Positions 17,260 through 26,308 of a stretch of 64,000 nucleotides of DNA are shown here, one piece after another. The stretch's first letter is position 1. Each line of letters begins with the position of its first letter. The DNA is taken from positions 62,001 to 126,000 of the forward strand of contig MEMB01000006.1 of NCBI GenBank assembly GCA_001768735.1. The letters are read 5' to 3'. Below the pieces are notes generated by a model that saw only the letters and a list, made by a program, of their open reading frames with translations, did no database searches and was not told the origin of the DNA. The stretch is from Alphaproteobacteria bacterium GWF2_58_20 (GTDB lineage: Bacteria; Pseudomonadota; Alphaproteobacteria; UBA1247). The position numbers and the translations under genes were made by a program.

Positions 17260-19860
17260 TTACCAGTTTGTGTGATAGCGGAGGAGCAGGGTTCCTTCGT
17301 CCCTCACATTTGCAAGGCTTCCCGGGTTCCGGCTCCAGGACAGCAGGCCACCGAATCCCTTTCGTTCATAGCCCGCCGCAAACCGGGTTTCCGGTGCCGT
17401 GGGGGCCAAGCGGGTTGTCAGGGAGCTGTAGCTCAGCGTGCCGTCAGCCGCCTGTGCATTCGGCAGCTGGAAACGGGCTTCGCCGGACAGGACATGCAGG
17501 GGCTGGCCGATGCTCAGGAAAAGCCGATCCTGCTTTTGCAGGAGACTTTCCCCGGCAAGGCCGAGGCTCCACGCCATTGAGGATACAGGAGAAACGCCCG
17601 TGATGAGCGAGGTTTCCGCACCCTTGGCAAAGCTGATACCAAGGTTGGCGTCCGCGAGGACTCGCCAGCCGTGTCCGATGGGCATGGTCGAGGAAATTCC
17701 TGTAAAGAGGGTGGGTGTGCCTTTGGCGAAGGCAAAGGCGCCGCTGCCCTGAGTGCCAAGGAAACCGTCTTCTTCCCGGGACAATCCGGCCTGGATTGCG
17801 AGCAGGCGGCCTTCGTCATCCCGGTGCCGGTATTCGGCCACGGTGCCATGGCGGGCAAGGCCATCCTGCTGTCCGGAAAAACTGCCAAAGGTCCAGCCGT
17901 CCGATGTGGAGAAGGCCAGTCCTGTCCCCTCTTCAAGGGCCATGTACGGATTGCTGAACAGGCCTGTGGCTTCCGTGAGGGAGGGCATGGTTTCTCCTGC
18001 GGCGGCCAGGCCGAACATCCGGGCAGGTGTGGTGCCAAAGGTTGCGGCCAGCTGTTCTCCCTGGCCAAGGTCGTGCCGGAAGGTGGCGCTGCGGAGATCC
18101 GTGTTTTCCATGGCGCGCCCGCTGCGGATGAAGGCCATCTCCGTCTGCCCGCCCGCCGTGATGGCGGTGGTGCGGTTCAGGAAGCTGTCCATGCGGCTGG
18201 AAAGGGTCATGCTGTTGGCGGCGCGTGCAAAGGCGGCAAGATTGACCTCATAGGCGCGGCCCAGCGAATCGAGGAAGACCAGCTTCTGGTCTTGTGCGGC
18301 TTTCAGGAAGGAATCCCCCACGGAGCCGCTGGTTGTGAAGGCGCTGGCGGTCAGGGATGCGCTGGCCGAGACCATCGGGATGGCTGTGAGGCCCAGAGGC
18401 TGGGTCGCCTGTGAAAGATCGAGCAGGCCCTGACCATAAATGTTGGCATCATAGCCAGCAAAACTGCTGTCTGCCGTATCCAGCAGGAGCTGCACCACCT
18501 GGGCCGGTGTGAGGGTGGGAAACATGTCGAGCAGGACGGCGATGGCACCTGACACATGGGGCGCTGCCATGGAGGTTCCCGACATGGTGTCCGAACCGCC
18601 GGGAATGGTGGACAGGATGCTGCTGCCAGGGGCGGCCAGACACCAGTCCTGCGCCACGCCGCAGCGGTTGGCATAAGTGGCGATGGTGCCGGTGGAATCC
18701 ACGGCAGTGACGGCCAGCAACATGCCCTCAAGAGCCGAGAAATTGTGGATGTCTTCCATTTCCGTATAAACGCCGGTGCCTGCATGGGCGGCTGTCACAT
18801 AGGGATAAAGGGCCGGGATGGTGGGGTTGTCGTCACCGTCGTTGCCGCTGGCAAACACAAGGATGACGCCGGCGTCCGTGGCCCGCTTCATGGCGTTGTA
18901 GAGGGTCTGGTCCGTGTTGTAGATCAGGGGGCTGGAGAACATGAGGGGCTGTCCGTAACTGCCATTGAGGACATCCGCGCCGTTGGCGATGGCATGGTCA
19001 TAGGCGTTGACGAAGTTCGCCACTCCGCTTGACCCGTCGGCCTCGAACACGCGCAGGGGCATGATGCTGGCGCCATAGGCCACACCGTGCATGAGGCTGC
19101 TGTTTTTCGCTGCCGCGACAATGCCGGCGACATGGGTTCCGTGGTCATCATCATCCGTGACGTCATCTGTTGCCCGGTCACCGGCGAAGTTCTGGGCGCT
19201 GACAATGCGTCCTGAAAATTCGGTATGGGTGATGTCCAGCCCGGTATCAATGATACCGACCGTGATGCCGCTGCCGGTGGCGCCTCGGGCATAGGCAGTG
19301 GAGGCATTGATGAGGCCAAGGCCATACTGGGCATTGTATTCCGCCGTTTCAAAATCACCTGGGACAGCTGCAGGCGTGCTATCATCATCCGATCCGCCTC
19401 CGCCGCCTGCCGCCGCTGCGATACCGCCAACGGCCGCGACGGCCATGCCTGCCATGACAACGGGAGACAAGGGTGCGGCTGCGACTGCGATAATGCTTGC
19501 TCCGCCGCCAAACGAAACACCGGCATTCTGGGCCAGGCTGGCCATGCGGGACGGATCAAGCGGGATGCCTGTGCTGCGCGCCGCATCCAGGATTTGTGTG
19601 GTGGCCTGGGGATTGAGGCGAATCTGGTGTTCCAGCGCCTGCATGAAGGCTTCCTGCACGATGGCGTCTGCAAGGGCGGGGTTGGCCTGTATGGCCCGGG
19701 TGACCGCTTCCACCAAGGCCTTGTCGCCCGCCTGCGCTGCGCTGGAAAGGACAAGCTTGATGTCTGCCGGGATGGCGGTCTGGCCATGGGCGGCTGAGGA
19801 CAGGGCCATGGCACAGGAAACGATGAGGGCAGGCAGGGCATGGCGAATCTGGCGGCGCAT
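17260..19860 (-). CDS. Autotransporter-like S8 subtilisin-family serine protease
   Basis: An 866-residue secreted protease. Signal peptide: MRRQIRHALPALIVSCAMALSSAAHG. An alanine-rich N-terminal region and a hydrophobic glycine-rich stretch (about 120-156) ending in GGGGGSDDD precede the peptidase domain. The catalytic triad is complete: Asp205 in GIIDTGLD, His240 in DDHGTHVAG and Ser430 in SGTSMAAPH. The last 300 residues are rich in alternating aromatic/polar strands and end in LLLRYHTNW, like an outer-membrane beta-barrel, so I infer self-export or surface anchoring; the barrel is less certain than the protease. It is divergent from the cnoX-like operon, with a 142-base gap between them. 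Confidence 0.8.
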   Translation of the reverse strand: MRRQIRHALPALIVSCAMALSSAAHGQTAIPADIKLVLSSAAQAGDKALVEAVTRAIQANPALADAIVQEAFMQALEHQIRLNPQATTQILDAARSTGIPLDPSRMASLAQNAGVSFGGGASIIAVAAAPLSPVVMAGMAVAAVGGIAAAAGGGGGSDDDSTPAAVPGDFETAEYNAQYGLGLINASTAYARGATGSGITVGIIDTGLDITHTEFSGRIVSAQNFAGDRATDDVTDDDDHGTHVAGIVAAAKNSSLMHGVAYGASIMPLRVFEADGSSGVANFVNAYDHAIANGADVLNGSYGQPLMFSSPLIYNTDQTLYNAMKRATDAGVILVFASGNDGDDNPTIPALYPYVTAAHAGTGVYTEMEDIHNFSALEGMLLAVTAVDSTGTIATYANRCGVAQDWCLAAPGSSILSTIPGGSDTMSGTSMAAPHVSGAIAVLLDMFPTLTPAQVVQLLLDTADSSFAGYDANIYGQGLLDLSQATQPLGLTAIPMVSASASLTASAFTTSGSVGDSFLKAAQDQKLVFLDSLGRAYEVNLAAFARAANSMTLSSRMDSFLNRTTAITAGGQTEMAFIRSGRAMENTDLRSATFRHDLGQGEQLAATFGTTPARMFGLAAAGETMPSLTEATGLFSNPYMALEEGTGLAFSTSDGWTFGSFSGQQDGLARHGTVAEYRHRDDEGRLLAIQAGLSREEDGFLGTQGSGAFAFAKGTPTLFTGISSTMPIGHGWRVLADANLGISFAKGAETSLITGVSPVSSMAWSLGLAGESLLQKQDRLFLSIGQPLHVLSGEARFQLPNAQAADGTLSYSSLTTRLAPTAPETRFAAGYERKGFGGLLSWSRNPGSLANVRDEGTLLLRYHTNW

Positions 19861-20002
19861 GGGATGGTTCCTTGTTCCCGGTTTTGAGGAGGAAAGGCTG
19901 GAAAGAAGACTATCATCCCGCAATCCGCTTGCCAAGAGGATGCAAAAAATCCAGAATACAGTTGTACGTTATCTGGTTTGATCATTTTTTTGGAGCGCTT
20001 GC

Positions 20003-20917
20003 ATGATTGACTTCTCCCTGTCTGCCACACCCAAGGAAGATCCTGTGCGGGATGCCGGGGTTGCCGATTTTGAACCCCGTGTCCTGCATGCCTCCATGAA
20101 GACGCCTGTCCTTGTGGATTTCTGGGCCCCCTGGTGCGGCCCCTGTCGTCAACTGCTGCCCCTGATGGAAAAACTGGTGCGGGCGCAGACCGGGCGCCTT
20201 CTGCTGGTTAAAGTGAACATCGATGAAAATCCTGAACTGGCGCAGGCCTTGCATGTCCAGTCCGTTCCGACGGTCATGGCCTTCTGGCAGGGACGTCCCG
20301 TGGATGGATTCATGGGTGCCCAACCGGAATCGGAACTGGTGCGTTTCATGGATCGCCTGCTGGCCCTGGTGCCAACGGCAAACCCACCGGTTGAGGATGA
20401 AGATCCGCTGGCCTTGGCGAAGGAAGCCATGCAGGAGGGGGATGCGGCCACCGCTTCCGCCCTTTATTCCCGGATTCTGGCCAGCCAGCCCGATCACCTG
20501 CCCGCCATGGCCGGTTTGGCCAAATGCCATGTGGCGATTGGTGAAGTTGCCAAGGCGCGTGCCATCCTTGACCGGGTCCCGGAAGCCCGGCGCAATGAGG
20601 AATGCGTGATTTCAGCCATGGCGGCCCTGGAAATTTCCGAACAGGTCAAGGGATTGCCCGGCGTTTCTGAATTGGCGGCCCTGGTTGAATCACGCCCGGA
20701 TGACCTTGCGGCCCGTTATGACCTGGCCTTGGCGCTTCTGGTCACGAACAGCCGGGAATCTGCCGCAGGCCAGCTGCTGGAAATCCTGCGCCGCAACCGC
20801 AACTGGGAAAATGGCAAGGCCCGTGCGGAACTCCTGAAGTTCCTCGATGCATGGGGATTTGATGATCCCCTGTCCGTGGATGTGCGCCGCAAGCTGTCGT
20901 CCTTCCTGTTTTCGTGA
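20003..20917 (+). CDS. CnoX-like thioredoxin/TPR co-chaperone
   Basis: A 304-residue protein. Residues about 25-130 are a thioredoxin domain with an intact WCGPC site (Cys45, Cys48), and the rest is TPR-like helices (for example LAKEAMQEGDAATASALYSRIL). This is the CnoX/YbbN architecture, a redox-controlled holdase that hands clients to GroEL or DnaK. The E. coli protein has SxxC in place of CxxC; this one keeps both cysteines, like Caulobacter CnoX, so it may also reduce disulfides. The two downstream genes follow closely on the same strand. Confidence 0.85.
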   Translation: MIDFSLSATPKEDPVRDAGVADFEPRVLHASMKTPVLVDFWAPWCGPCRQLLPLMEKLVRAQTGRLLLVKVNIDENPELAQALHVQSVPTVMAFWQGRPVDGFMGAQPESELVRFMDRLLALVPTANPPVEDEDPLALAKEAMQEGDAATASALYSRILASQPDHLPAMAGLAKCHVAIGEVAKARAILDRVPEARRNEECVISAMAALEISEQVKGLPGVSELAALVESRPDDLAARYDLALALLVTNSRESAAGQLLEILRRNRNWENGKARAELLKFLDAWGFDDPLSVDVRRKLSSFLFS

Positions 20918-20925
20918 GGCAGGGC

Positions 20926-21123
20926 ATGACGAACGCGTCCGAAAACGTCGATCCGCGTTTGCTGGAATGCCTTGTGGATCCCGGATCCCGGGGGGGCCTT
21001 CACCTTGATGCCGCACGGCATGAGCTGGTATGCAGGGCAACGGGCCGGGCCTATCCGGTACGCCATGGCATTCCCATTCTTCTGGTGGATGAAGCGAGGA
21101 CGATCGAGAAAGGCAAAACATGA
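20926..21123 (+). CDS. Trm112/UPF0434 family small protein
   Basis: A 65-residue protein with the Trm112-like pattern: LLECLVDPGSRGGLHLD, then LVCRATGRAYPVRHGIPILLVDEAR. The family forms small zinc-ribbon-like folds; some members activate methyltransferases. The usual CPxC metal-binding cysteines are mostly missing here (one Cys in LLECL, one in LVCR), as in many bacterial UPF0434 proteins. It lies eight bases after the cnoX-like gene and overlaps the next gene by ATGA. A methyltransferase gene follows two genes later. Confidence 0.75.
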   Translation: MTNASENVDPRLLECLVDPGSRGGLHLDAARHELVCRATGRAYPVRHGIPILLVDEARTIEKGKT

Positions 21124-21590
21124 ATGCCCGCGACTTTGAAACCCTTTTTCTTTATGATTCCTGGGCCATGGACCGGTTGCTGGCAGCCTGGCAGCAAAAT
21201 CCCCAGGCTGTTCCGGACATGTCCAAAGTCCTTGCGGAAGGGCTGGACCAGGACCTGACATGGCTTGTCCGCCTGACCGGAGACACATATCCGCAGGCGG
21301 TTTCCCCATCAGCTTTTGCGGATATGGTTCGTGCCATTGCAGAGATGTCGCGCCGTTTTGCAGATTTCTTCAATGCGATGTCTCCTGTGGAAATGGGACG
21401 CACCATCAGCGTGCATGAACACAGCCGCCTGCCGTTTCACCTGTCCATGCCCATGGCGTTGACCCATCTGGTATTCCTGCATGCGACGCGGCGGGACAGG
21501 ATGGCGGCTCTTCTGCAGGAGGCAGGGATTGCTGTGCCCAGGATGGATTTCATGGCCTTTGTGCTGGAAAGAGGAGAACAAAAACCATGA
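21120..21590 (+). CDS. Putative DinB-like four-helix protein
   Basis: A 156-residue helical protein. The start (YDSWAMDRLLAAW) and the HLVFLHATRRDRMAALLQEAG helix resemble DinB/YfiT-type four-helix bundles, in which histidines bind a metal and which include thiol-dependent transferases. The match is by pattern only, and the usual three-histidine set is not clearly complete. It overlaps both neighbours by four bases (ATGA), so it is part of the cnoX-Trm112-methyltransferase operon. Confidence 0.45.
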   Translation: MNARDFETLFLYDSWAMDRLLAAWQQNPQAVPDMSKVLAEGLDQDLTWLVRLTGDTYPQAVSPSAFADMVRAIAEMSRRFADFFNAMSPVEMGRTISVHEHSRLPFHLSMPMALTHLVFLHATRRDRMAALLQEAGIAVPRMDFMAFVLERGEQKP

Positions 21591-22144
21591 TGCGCGGATT
21601 TTTTGGCGTTGGCGTGGAAGGGATCAGCAAGCCGCAGAATGCGGGGGCGCTGATCCGCACCGCCCATGCGTTCGGGGCGAGCTTCTTTTTTGCCATTGAT
21701 CCGGTGGTGGATTTTGATGGCCTGCGCCAGAGCGACACCTCGGATGCGGTGGGCCACATGCCCATTTTCACCTATCCCGACATCGCCAGCCTGAAGCTGC
21801 CGGAAGGCTGCCAGCTGGTGGGGGTGGAGCTGACCGATGACGCGGTGGAACTGCCCAGCTTCCGCCATCCGCTGCGGGCAGCTTATATCTTGGGGCCGGA
21901 ACGCGGGTCCTTGTCGCCGGAAACGGTGGCGGCCTGTGATTTCGTCGTCAAGATTCCCACCAAATTTTGCGTCAATGTTTCGCTGGCGGGAGCACTTGCC
22001 ATTTATGACCGCATGATCTGTCTTGGCCGGTTCGCCGAGCGTCCGGTGCGTCCCGGCGGGCCCGTGGCGGAACGGGCACGGCATGTTCACGGCGCGCAGA
22101 TTATCCGCTCAGCAGGTGGCAAGAAGCGGCAGGGCAAGGGCTGA
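21587..22144 (+). CDS. SpoU/TrmH family RNA 2'-O-methyltransferase
   Basis: A 185-residue SPOUT-class methyltransferase. The three SpoU motifs are present: motif 1 NAGALIRTAHAFGA, motif 2 LGPERGSLS, and motif 3 IPTKFCVNVSLAGALAIYDR, which form the trefoil-knot SAM site. Lacking extra RNA-binding domains, it is a minimal family member and likely modifies tRNA or rRNA; the target base is not predictable. Last gene of its operon and followed by a strong terminator. Confidence 0.85.
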   Translation: MMRGFFGVGVEGISKPQNAGALIRTAHAFGASFFFAIDPVVDFDGLRQSDTSDAVGHMPIFTYPDIASLKLPEGCQLVGVELTDDAVELPSFRHPLRAAYILGPERGSLSPETVAACDFVVKIPTKFCVNVSLAGALAIYDRMICLGRFAERPVRPGGPVAERARHVHGAQIIRSAGGKKRQGKG

Positions 22145-22166
22145 TTTTCGTTTCGGGATCCATGCA

Positions 22167-22191
22167 AAAGGCGGGGTTTTTCCCCGCCTTT
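22167..22191 (+). terminator. Rho-independent terminator, probably bidirectional
   Basis: A perfect stem AAAGGCGGGG/CCCCGCCTTT around a T5 loop, 23 bases after the methyltransferase stop. A-rich and T-rich flanks suit termination in both directions between this gene and the converging chrR-like gene. Confidence 0.8.
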
Positions 22192-22205
22192 AGAGCCTTT
22201 GTCCG

Positions 22206-22817
22206 TCACAGGAAAACAAGGTCGTTTTCGGTGGCCCACAGGCAGAGGCAGTTCCTGCGGCTGCCGGCTTTCGGGGCATGACAATCCCCGGTGTCGCAGG
22301 TGGCGACATCCCCAATGGAGAAAAGGGTTTTTCCGTCCTGGAGTTCCCCATCAAGAACCAGGGTCATTTCCAGGCCATCATGGCAATGGTTTGGAGCCTG
22401 AACGCCCTTGGCAAAGGACAGGAGATGCAATTTTGCATCCACACTGGGGAGGGGGAATGCCCGGATGCCCGGCAGGATTTCCGGCCATGCGGAAGGGGGC
22501 GGAACATCTTCCATGCAATGGGCAAGGCAGCTTGGCAAGGTGCGCAATCCCATCCATCCTGTTATGGGAGGAAGGGGGATGCATGAGGTGTCAGGAAGGG
22601 ACGGGGCGGGCGTAGGCAGGGCGTTGGTTTTTTCGCCAGATGCCTGCATGGACAGGAACCCGCCCAGGGTTTCCAGCGCCCGGATGTTCTGGTGGCAGGC
22701 AGGACACATGCATGCATGTGTTGCCAGGATGAGGGCAAAGGCATCCGGCAGGCTTCCGGTGGCGTAGTCCAGCAGGAATTCTTCCGGAGGATGATTGGTG
22801 CACGGTTTCATGATCAT
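22206..22817 (-). CDS. chrR: ChrR-type anti-sigma factor (zinc domain plus cupin)
   Basis: A 203-residue anti-sigma factor. The N-terminal zinc-binding anti-sigma domain has the HxxxCxxC pattern in THACMCPACHQN; the C-terminal cupin carries NHCHDGLEMTLVLDG and DTGDCHAP, likely metal ligands. This two-domain plan is that of Rhodobacter ChrR, which holds an ECF sigma factor inactive until singlet oxygen or peroxide is sensed through the cupin. It overlaps the sigma gene by four bases, giving co-translation. In-frame ATGs at 22817 and 22811 are both possible. Confidence 0.88.
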   Translation of the reverse strand: MIMKPCTNHPPEEFLLDYATGSLPDAFALILATHACMCPACHQNIRALETLGGFLSMQASGEKTNALPTPAPSLPDTSCIPLPPITGWMGLRTLPSCLAHCMEDVPPPSAWPEILPGIRAFPLPSVDAKLHLLSFAKGVQAPNHCHDGLEMTLVLDGELQDGKTLFSIGDVATCDTGDCHAPKAGSRRNCLCLWATENDLVFL

Positions 22818-23389
22818 GGTTTTCCGGCCTTTGGGTTGGCGGCCATTTGCTGGCGCAGGTGGGTGATGGCCAGACGCAGGCGGGATTTGACGGTTCCCAG
22901 GGGAAGGTTCAGTTTTTTGGCCATGTCCTTGTGGGTCATGGTGTGGAAATACGCCATCCGGATGAGAGCGGCCTGTTCGGGGGGAAGGGTGTCTATGGCG
23001 GTTTGCATGGTCTTGATTTGTCGTTTGTGGTCGATCAGCTGATCCGTGGCGGGGTGGGATAAATCGTCAGGATGCTGGAAAGTTGGCTCCGGATAGGGGT
23101 TCGTCTTGCGCACATGGTCGATGCAGGCGTTGCGGGTGATGCGGAAAATCCAGCCAAGGGCATGGCCCTGTGCCGGGTTGTAGGTGCTGGCGCGCTGCCA
23201 GATACGAAGCATGACATCCTGCATGATGTCTTCGGCCTGTTCCCGCGGGAACTGCATGCGCAGCACATGTGTGGTGATGGGGCCGGAAAGAATCTGGAAA
23301 AGCTCTGCAAAAGCAGCCCTGTCCCGGTTCTGGCCGATGGCCGCAATGCAGGACATGATCCTGTCGATGTCGAGAGGCGCTGCCGTCAT
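22814..23389 (-). CDS. rpoE: ECF sigma factor of the RpoE/ChrR type (ECF11-like)
   Basis: A 191-residue sigma-70-family factor. Region 2 is HVLRMQFPREQAEDIMQDVMLRIWQRASTYNP with a WIFRITRNACIDHVRK motif; region 4 is LPPEQAALIRMAYFHTMTHKDMAKKLNLPLGTVKSRLR. Gene order with a cupin-type ChrR downstream is diagnostic of the singlet-oxygen/peroxide stress group known in Rhodobacter and Caulobacter. I could not find the known TGATCC/TAAGA promoter upstream of it, so autoregulation is not shown. Confidence 0.9.
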   Translation of the reverse strand: MTAAPLDIDRIMSCIAAIGQNRDRAAFAELFQILSGPITTHVLRMQFPREQAEDIMQDVMLRIWQRASTYNPAQGHALGWIFRITRNACIDHVRKTNPYPEPTFQHPDDLSHPATDQLIDHKRQIKTMQTAIDTLPPEQAALIRMAYFHTMTHKDMAKKLNLPLGTVKSRLRLAITHLRQQMAANPKAGKP

Positions 23390-23417
23390 GATTCTTTCCT
23401 GGAGGCGATCTGTACCG

Positions 23418-23439
23418 TTAGGCTTGGCATTTTGCCTAA
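23418..23439. promoter_or_regulatory. Inverted repeat between sigma factor and IalB-like genes
   Basis: TTAGGC and GCCTAA, a perfect six-base inverted repeat with a ten-base spacer, lie in the divergent gap between the ECF sigma gene and the IalB-like gene. An operator is possible; a short transcript hairpin is an alternative. Weak evidence. Confidence 0.3.
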
Positions 23440-23484
23440 AAAATGTTAAAAATAATAAAAGCGATGACAGGAACAGGAAAAATA

Positions 23485-24003
23485 ATGATGCGCATGAAAT
23501 CCTTTCTCGCGGCCATCCTCTTGGTTTTCATGGGGCAGGCCGTACAGGCGGCCGAACCAACCGCCAGACTCGGAACATTCAAGGACTGGGAGGCATATAC
23601 CTATCGGGAGAATGGCAACCTGGTCTGCTACATGCTCTCCCACCCCATCAAGAGTGTGGGCGATTATACGCGCCGGGGGGAAGCTTATGCCACCATCGCG
23701 CATCGCCCTTCAGAAAAACGGCTTGATGAAATCAGCCTGATTGCGGGCTATACCTACAAGACGGATGCCGATGTTTCCCTGCGCATAGGCACCCGCAAGT
23801 TCAACCTTTTCTCGCAGGCGGATACCGCCTGGGCCAAGGATGCCGCAACGGATCATGACATTGCCGCCGCCATGCGGGCGGGCAACACCATGGTGGTGGA
23901 AGGCGTATCCAGCAGGGGCACCGAAACCACCGATACCTATTCCCTTTCCGGAGCGACCGCCGCCTGGCGCGCCATCTCCAAAGCGTGCGGTGTTTCACCG
24001 TAA
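23485..24003 (+). CDS. IalB family secreted protein (invasion-associated locus B)
   Basis: About 172 residues with signal peptide (MKSFLAAILLVFMGQAVQA, preceded by MMR). The mature part matches the IalB family: FKDWEAYTYRENGNLVCYMLS at the start, ISLIAGYTYK in the middle and a C-terminal AWRAISKACG with the second conserved cysteine, suggesting a Cys-Cys bridge. IalB was named in Bartonella, but the family is widespread in alphaproteobacteria and of unknown role. It lies just before rlmN, a common alphaproteobacterial arrangement. The ATG at 23485 was chosen for its position after ACAGGAAAA. Confidence 0.8.
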   Translation: MMRMKSFLAAILLVFMGQAVQAAEPTARLGTFKDWEAYTYRENGNLVCYMLSHPIKSVGDYTRRGEAYATIAHRPSEKRLDEISLIAGYTYKTDADVSLRIGTRKFNLFSQADTAWAKDAATDHDIAAAMRAGNTMVVEGVSSRGTETTDTYSLSGATAAWRAISKACGVSP

Positions 24004-24033
24004 CTCCTGTCTTACTTTAAAAGGAACAATCAC

Positions 24034-25188
24034 ATGGGCCTTGCCAGTCATGGCGAATGGTTTTCGCCTCCGCAAGCTTCTGCGGGGGAACGGAAAAACC
24101 TCATCGGGCTTGACCGCGAAGAACTTGCGGCCGAGATGAAGACTTTTGGGCTGGAGCCCTTTCGGGCGCGTCAGCTCTGGCATGCCATCTATCATCGCGG
24201 ACAGCGCGATTTCAGGGCCATGACCACCATTGCCAAGCCCGTGCAGGAGCGTTTGGCCGAGGCTTATGTCCTGGAAGTTCCTCAGGTGGTGGAGGAACAC
24301 GTTTCCAGTGACGGTTCCCGCAAGTGGCTCATGCGCATGGTGGATGGTCATGAGGTGGAAACCGTCTTCATCCCCGATGAAGACCGGGGCGCCATCTGCA
24401 TCTCCTCCCAGGTGGGTTGTACCTTGCGCTGCACTTTCTGCCATACGGGAACACAAGATCTGGTGCGCAACCTGTCTTCCGCCGAAATCGTCGGACAGGT
24501 GATGGCCGCGCGGGATGCTTTGGGGGAATGGCCCGGACAGCCTTCTGAAAACCAGCGCCAGATGACCAATATCGTTCTCATGGGCATGGGCGAGCCGCTG
24601 TTCAATTTCGACAATGTGTCCAAGGCGCTGCACATCATCATGGATGGCGAGGGGATTTCCATTTCCAAGCGGCGCATTACCCTGTCCACTTCCGGCGTGG
24701 TGCCCATGATCGGGCGTTGCGGGGCGGAACTTGGGGTCAACCTTGCCATTTCGCTGCATGCCACCAATGACGAGGTGCGCAGCCGGATCATGCCGATCAA
24801 CCGCAAATACCCGATCGCCTCGCTGATGGCGGCCTGCAAGGCCTATCCCGGCCTGAGCAATGCCCGCCGCATTACCTTTGAATACCTGATGCTCAAGGGA
24901 ATCAATGACAGCACGTCCGATGCCCTGGCTCTGGTCAAGCTTCTGTCCGGCATTCCGGCCAAGGTCAACCTGCTCCCCTTCAATGCGTGGCCGGGTTCGC
25001 CCTATGAGCCGTCAGATGAAGCCACCATGCACCGTTTTGCCGATCTCCTGATGTCGGCCGGGTTTGCGTCTCCCATCCGGACGCCGCGCGGACGCGACAT
25101 CATGGCGGCCTGCGGCCAGCTCCGTTCCCAGAGCCTGCGCGCGCGGCAGGAACATCATCATGAAGACGAGGACCACACCCATGGATGA
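24034..25188 (+). CDS. rlmN: Dual-specificity RNA methyltransferase RlmN
   Basis: A 384-residue radical SAM enzyme that methylates C2 of A2503 in 23S rRNA and A37 in some tRNAs. The CxxxCxxC cluster is Cys129, Cys133, Cys136 ([13 protein letters not shown]). Other family marks are [26 protein letters not shown] and [12 protein letters not shown], the last holding the catalytic C-terminal cysteine. The tail is histidine/acidic ([11 protein letters not shown]). It overlaps the xseB start by a few bases. Confidence 0.95.
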   Translation: MGLASHGEWFSPPQASAGERKNLIGLDREELAAEMKTFGLEPFRARQLWHAIYHRGQRDFRAMTTIAKPVQERLAEAYVLEVPQVVEEHVSSDGSRKWLMRMVDGHEVETVFIPDEDRGAICISSQVGCTLRCTFCHTGTQDLVRNLSSAEIVGQVMAARDALGEWPGQPSENQRQMTNIVLMGMGEPLFNFDNVSKALHIIMDGEGISISKRRITLSTSGVVPMIGRCGAELGVNLAISLHATNDEVRSRIMPINRKYPIASLMAACKAYPGLSNARRITFEYLMLKGINDSTSDALALVKLLSGIPAKVNLLPFNAWPGSPYEPSDEATMHRFADLLMSAGFASPIRTPRGRDIMAACGQLRSQSLRARQEHHHEDEDHTHG

Positions 25189-25426
25189 TATGACAAAGAT
25201 GACATTTGAAGATGCGATGACCGAATTGGAAACCATCGTGCGCCAGCTTGAGGAAGGCAAGAGCCGGCTTGAGGATTCCATTGCCCTTTATGAACGCGGG
25301 GTTGCCCTGCGCAAGCATTGTGAAACCCGGCTGCGTGAAGCCCGCCTGCGGGTGGAAAAGATTGCACTTGGGGAAAATGGCCAGCCGATCGGCACCCAGC
25401 CGCTGGATGGCGTGGAGGAGTCATGA
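25181..25426 (+). CDS. xseB: Exodeoxyribonuclease VII small subunit
   Basis: 81 residues matching Xse[19 protein letters not shown], then [22 protein letters not shown]. It partners XseA (not in the window) to degrade single-stranded DNA. GAGGA lies eight bases before the ATG at 25181; an in-frame ATG at 25160 is also possible. The xseB-ispA-dxs order is common in proteobacteria, and it overlaps ispA by four bases. Confidence 0.9.
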   Translation: MDDMTKMTFEDAMTELETIVRQLEEGKSRLEDSIALYERGVALRKHCETRLREARLRVEKIALGENGQPIGTQPLDGVEES

Positions 25427-26307
25427 ACCTGTCTTTGCGTCGGGCCATGAAGGAAACGGCGTCCCAGGTTGAAGAAGCCCTTGGTCTGCTGCTGCCCAAT
25501 GGAGAAGGGCTTGAAAAACCGCTGTTTGATGCCATGCGGCACGGGGCGTTGTCCGGGGGCAAGCGTCTGCGTCCTTTCCTGGTCCTGACAACCGCCGACA
25601 TGTTTGGCGTGGCGCGCGAATGTTCGCTGCGCACGGCGGCGGCGATTGAATGCCTGCATACCTATTCCCTCATTCATGACGATTTGCCTGCCATGGATGA
25701 TGCAGATACGCGCCGGGGCAAGCCCTCGGTTCACACGCTGTTTGGGGAAGCCACGGCGATTCTGGCCGGGGATGCCTTGTTGACGCTGGCTTTTGAAATC
25801 CTCGCCCATCCTGATACCCATGGGGATCCGGCCGTGCGATGCCGGCTTATTGAGAAGCTGGCCTGGGCCGCGGGTGGCAATGGAATGATTGTGGGCCAGG
25901 TGCTGGATCTGGCGGGGGAAAAACAAGCCCTGGATTCAGCAACCCTTGTGCGCATGGAACGTCTCAAGACAGGAAAGCTGATTGGTTTTTCCTGCGAGGC
26001 GGGGGCCATTCTTGGACATGCTTCCGACAGCCAGCGGCACGCCTTGCGTGCGTATGCCAACGACATGGGGCTGGCTTTCCAGGTGGTGGATGACCTGCTG
26101 GACTGGCAGGGAGATCCGGCCCAGATGGGCAAGGATACGGGCAAGGATGCCGGAAAATCCACCTTTGTGTCCCTGCAGGGGCCGGAGATGGCGCGCAAGC
26201 AGGCCGAGATGTTGATTGACCAGGCCATTGGCCACTTGCGTGGTTTTGATTCCCGCGCGGATCTCCTGCGGGAGGTCGCCAAGTTTGTTCTGGAAAGGCA
26301 GGGATGA
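25423..26307 (+). CDS. ispA: Farnesyl diphosphate synthase (polyprenyl synthetase)
   Basis: A 294-residue trans-prenyltransferase that condenses IPP with DMAPP/GPP for quinones, undecaprenyl phosphate and other lipids. The first aspartate-rich motif is DDLPAMDD (residues 86-92 and on), the second DDLLD (223-227); GKRLRP and HTYSLIHDD flank the site. Length fits FPP/GGPP synthases. Between xseB and dxs, it forms an isoprenoid-supply operon. Confidence 0.93.
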   Translation: MNLSLRRAMKETASQVEEALGLLLPNGEGLEKPLFDAMRHGALSGGKRLRPFLVLTTADMFGVARECSLRTAAAIECLHTYSLIHDDLPAMDDADTRRGKPSVHTLFGEATAILAGDALLTLAFEILAHPDTHGDPAVRCRLIEKLAWAAGGNGMIVGQVLDLAGEKQALDSATLVRMERLKTGKLIGFSCEAGAILGHASDSQRHALRAYANDMGLAFQVVDDLLDWQGDPAQMGKDTGKDAGKSTFVSLQGPEMARKQAEMLIDQAIGHLRGFDSRADLLREVAKFVLERQG

Positions 26308-26308
26308 G

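Noticed and set aside
22188-22205. TAGAGCCTTT resembling the end of the short inverted-repeat element
   Set aside because: Only the first ten bases match; the rest and the other end are absent. Probably chance next to the terminator.
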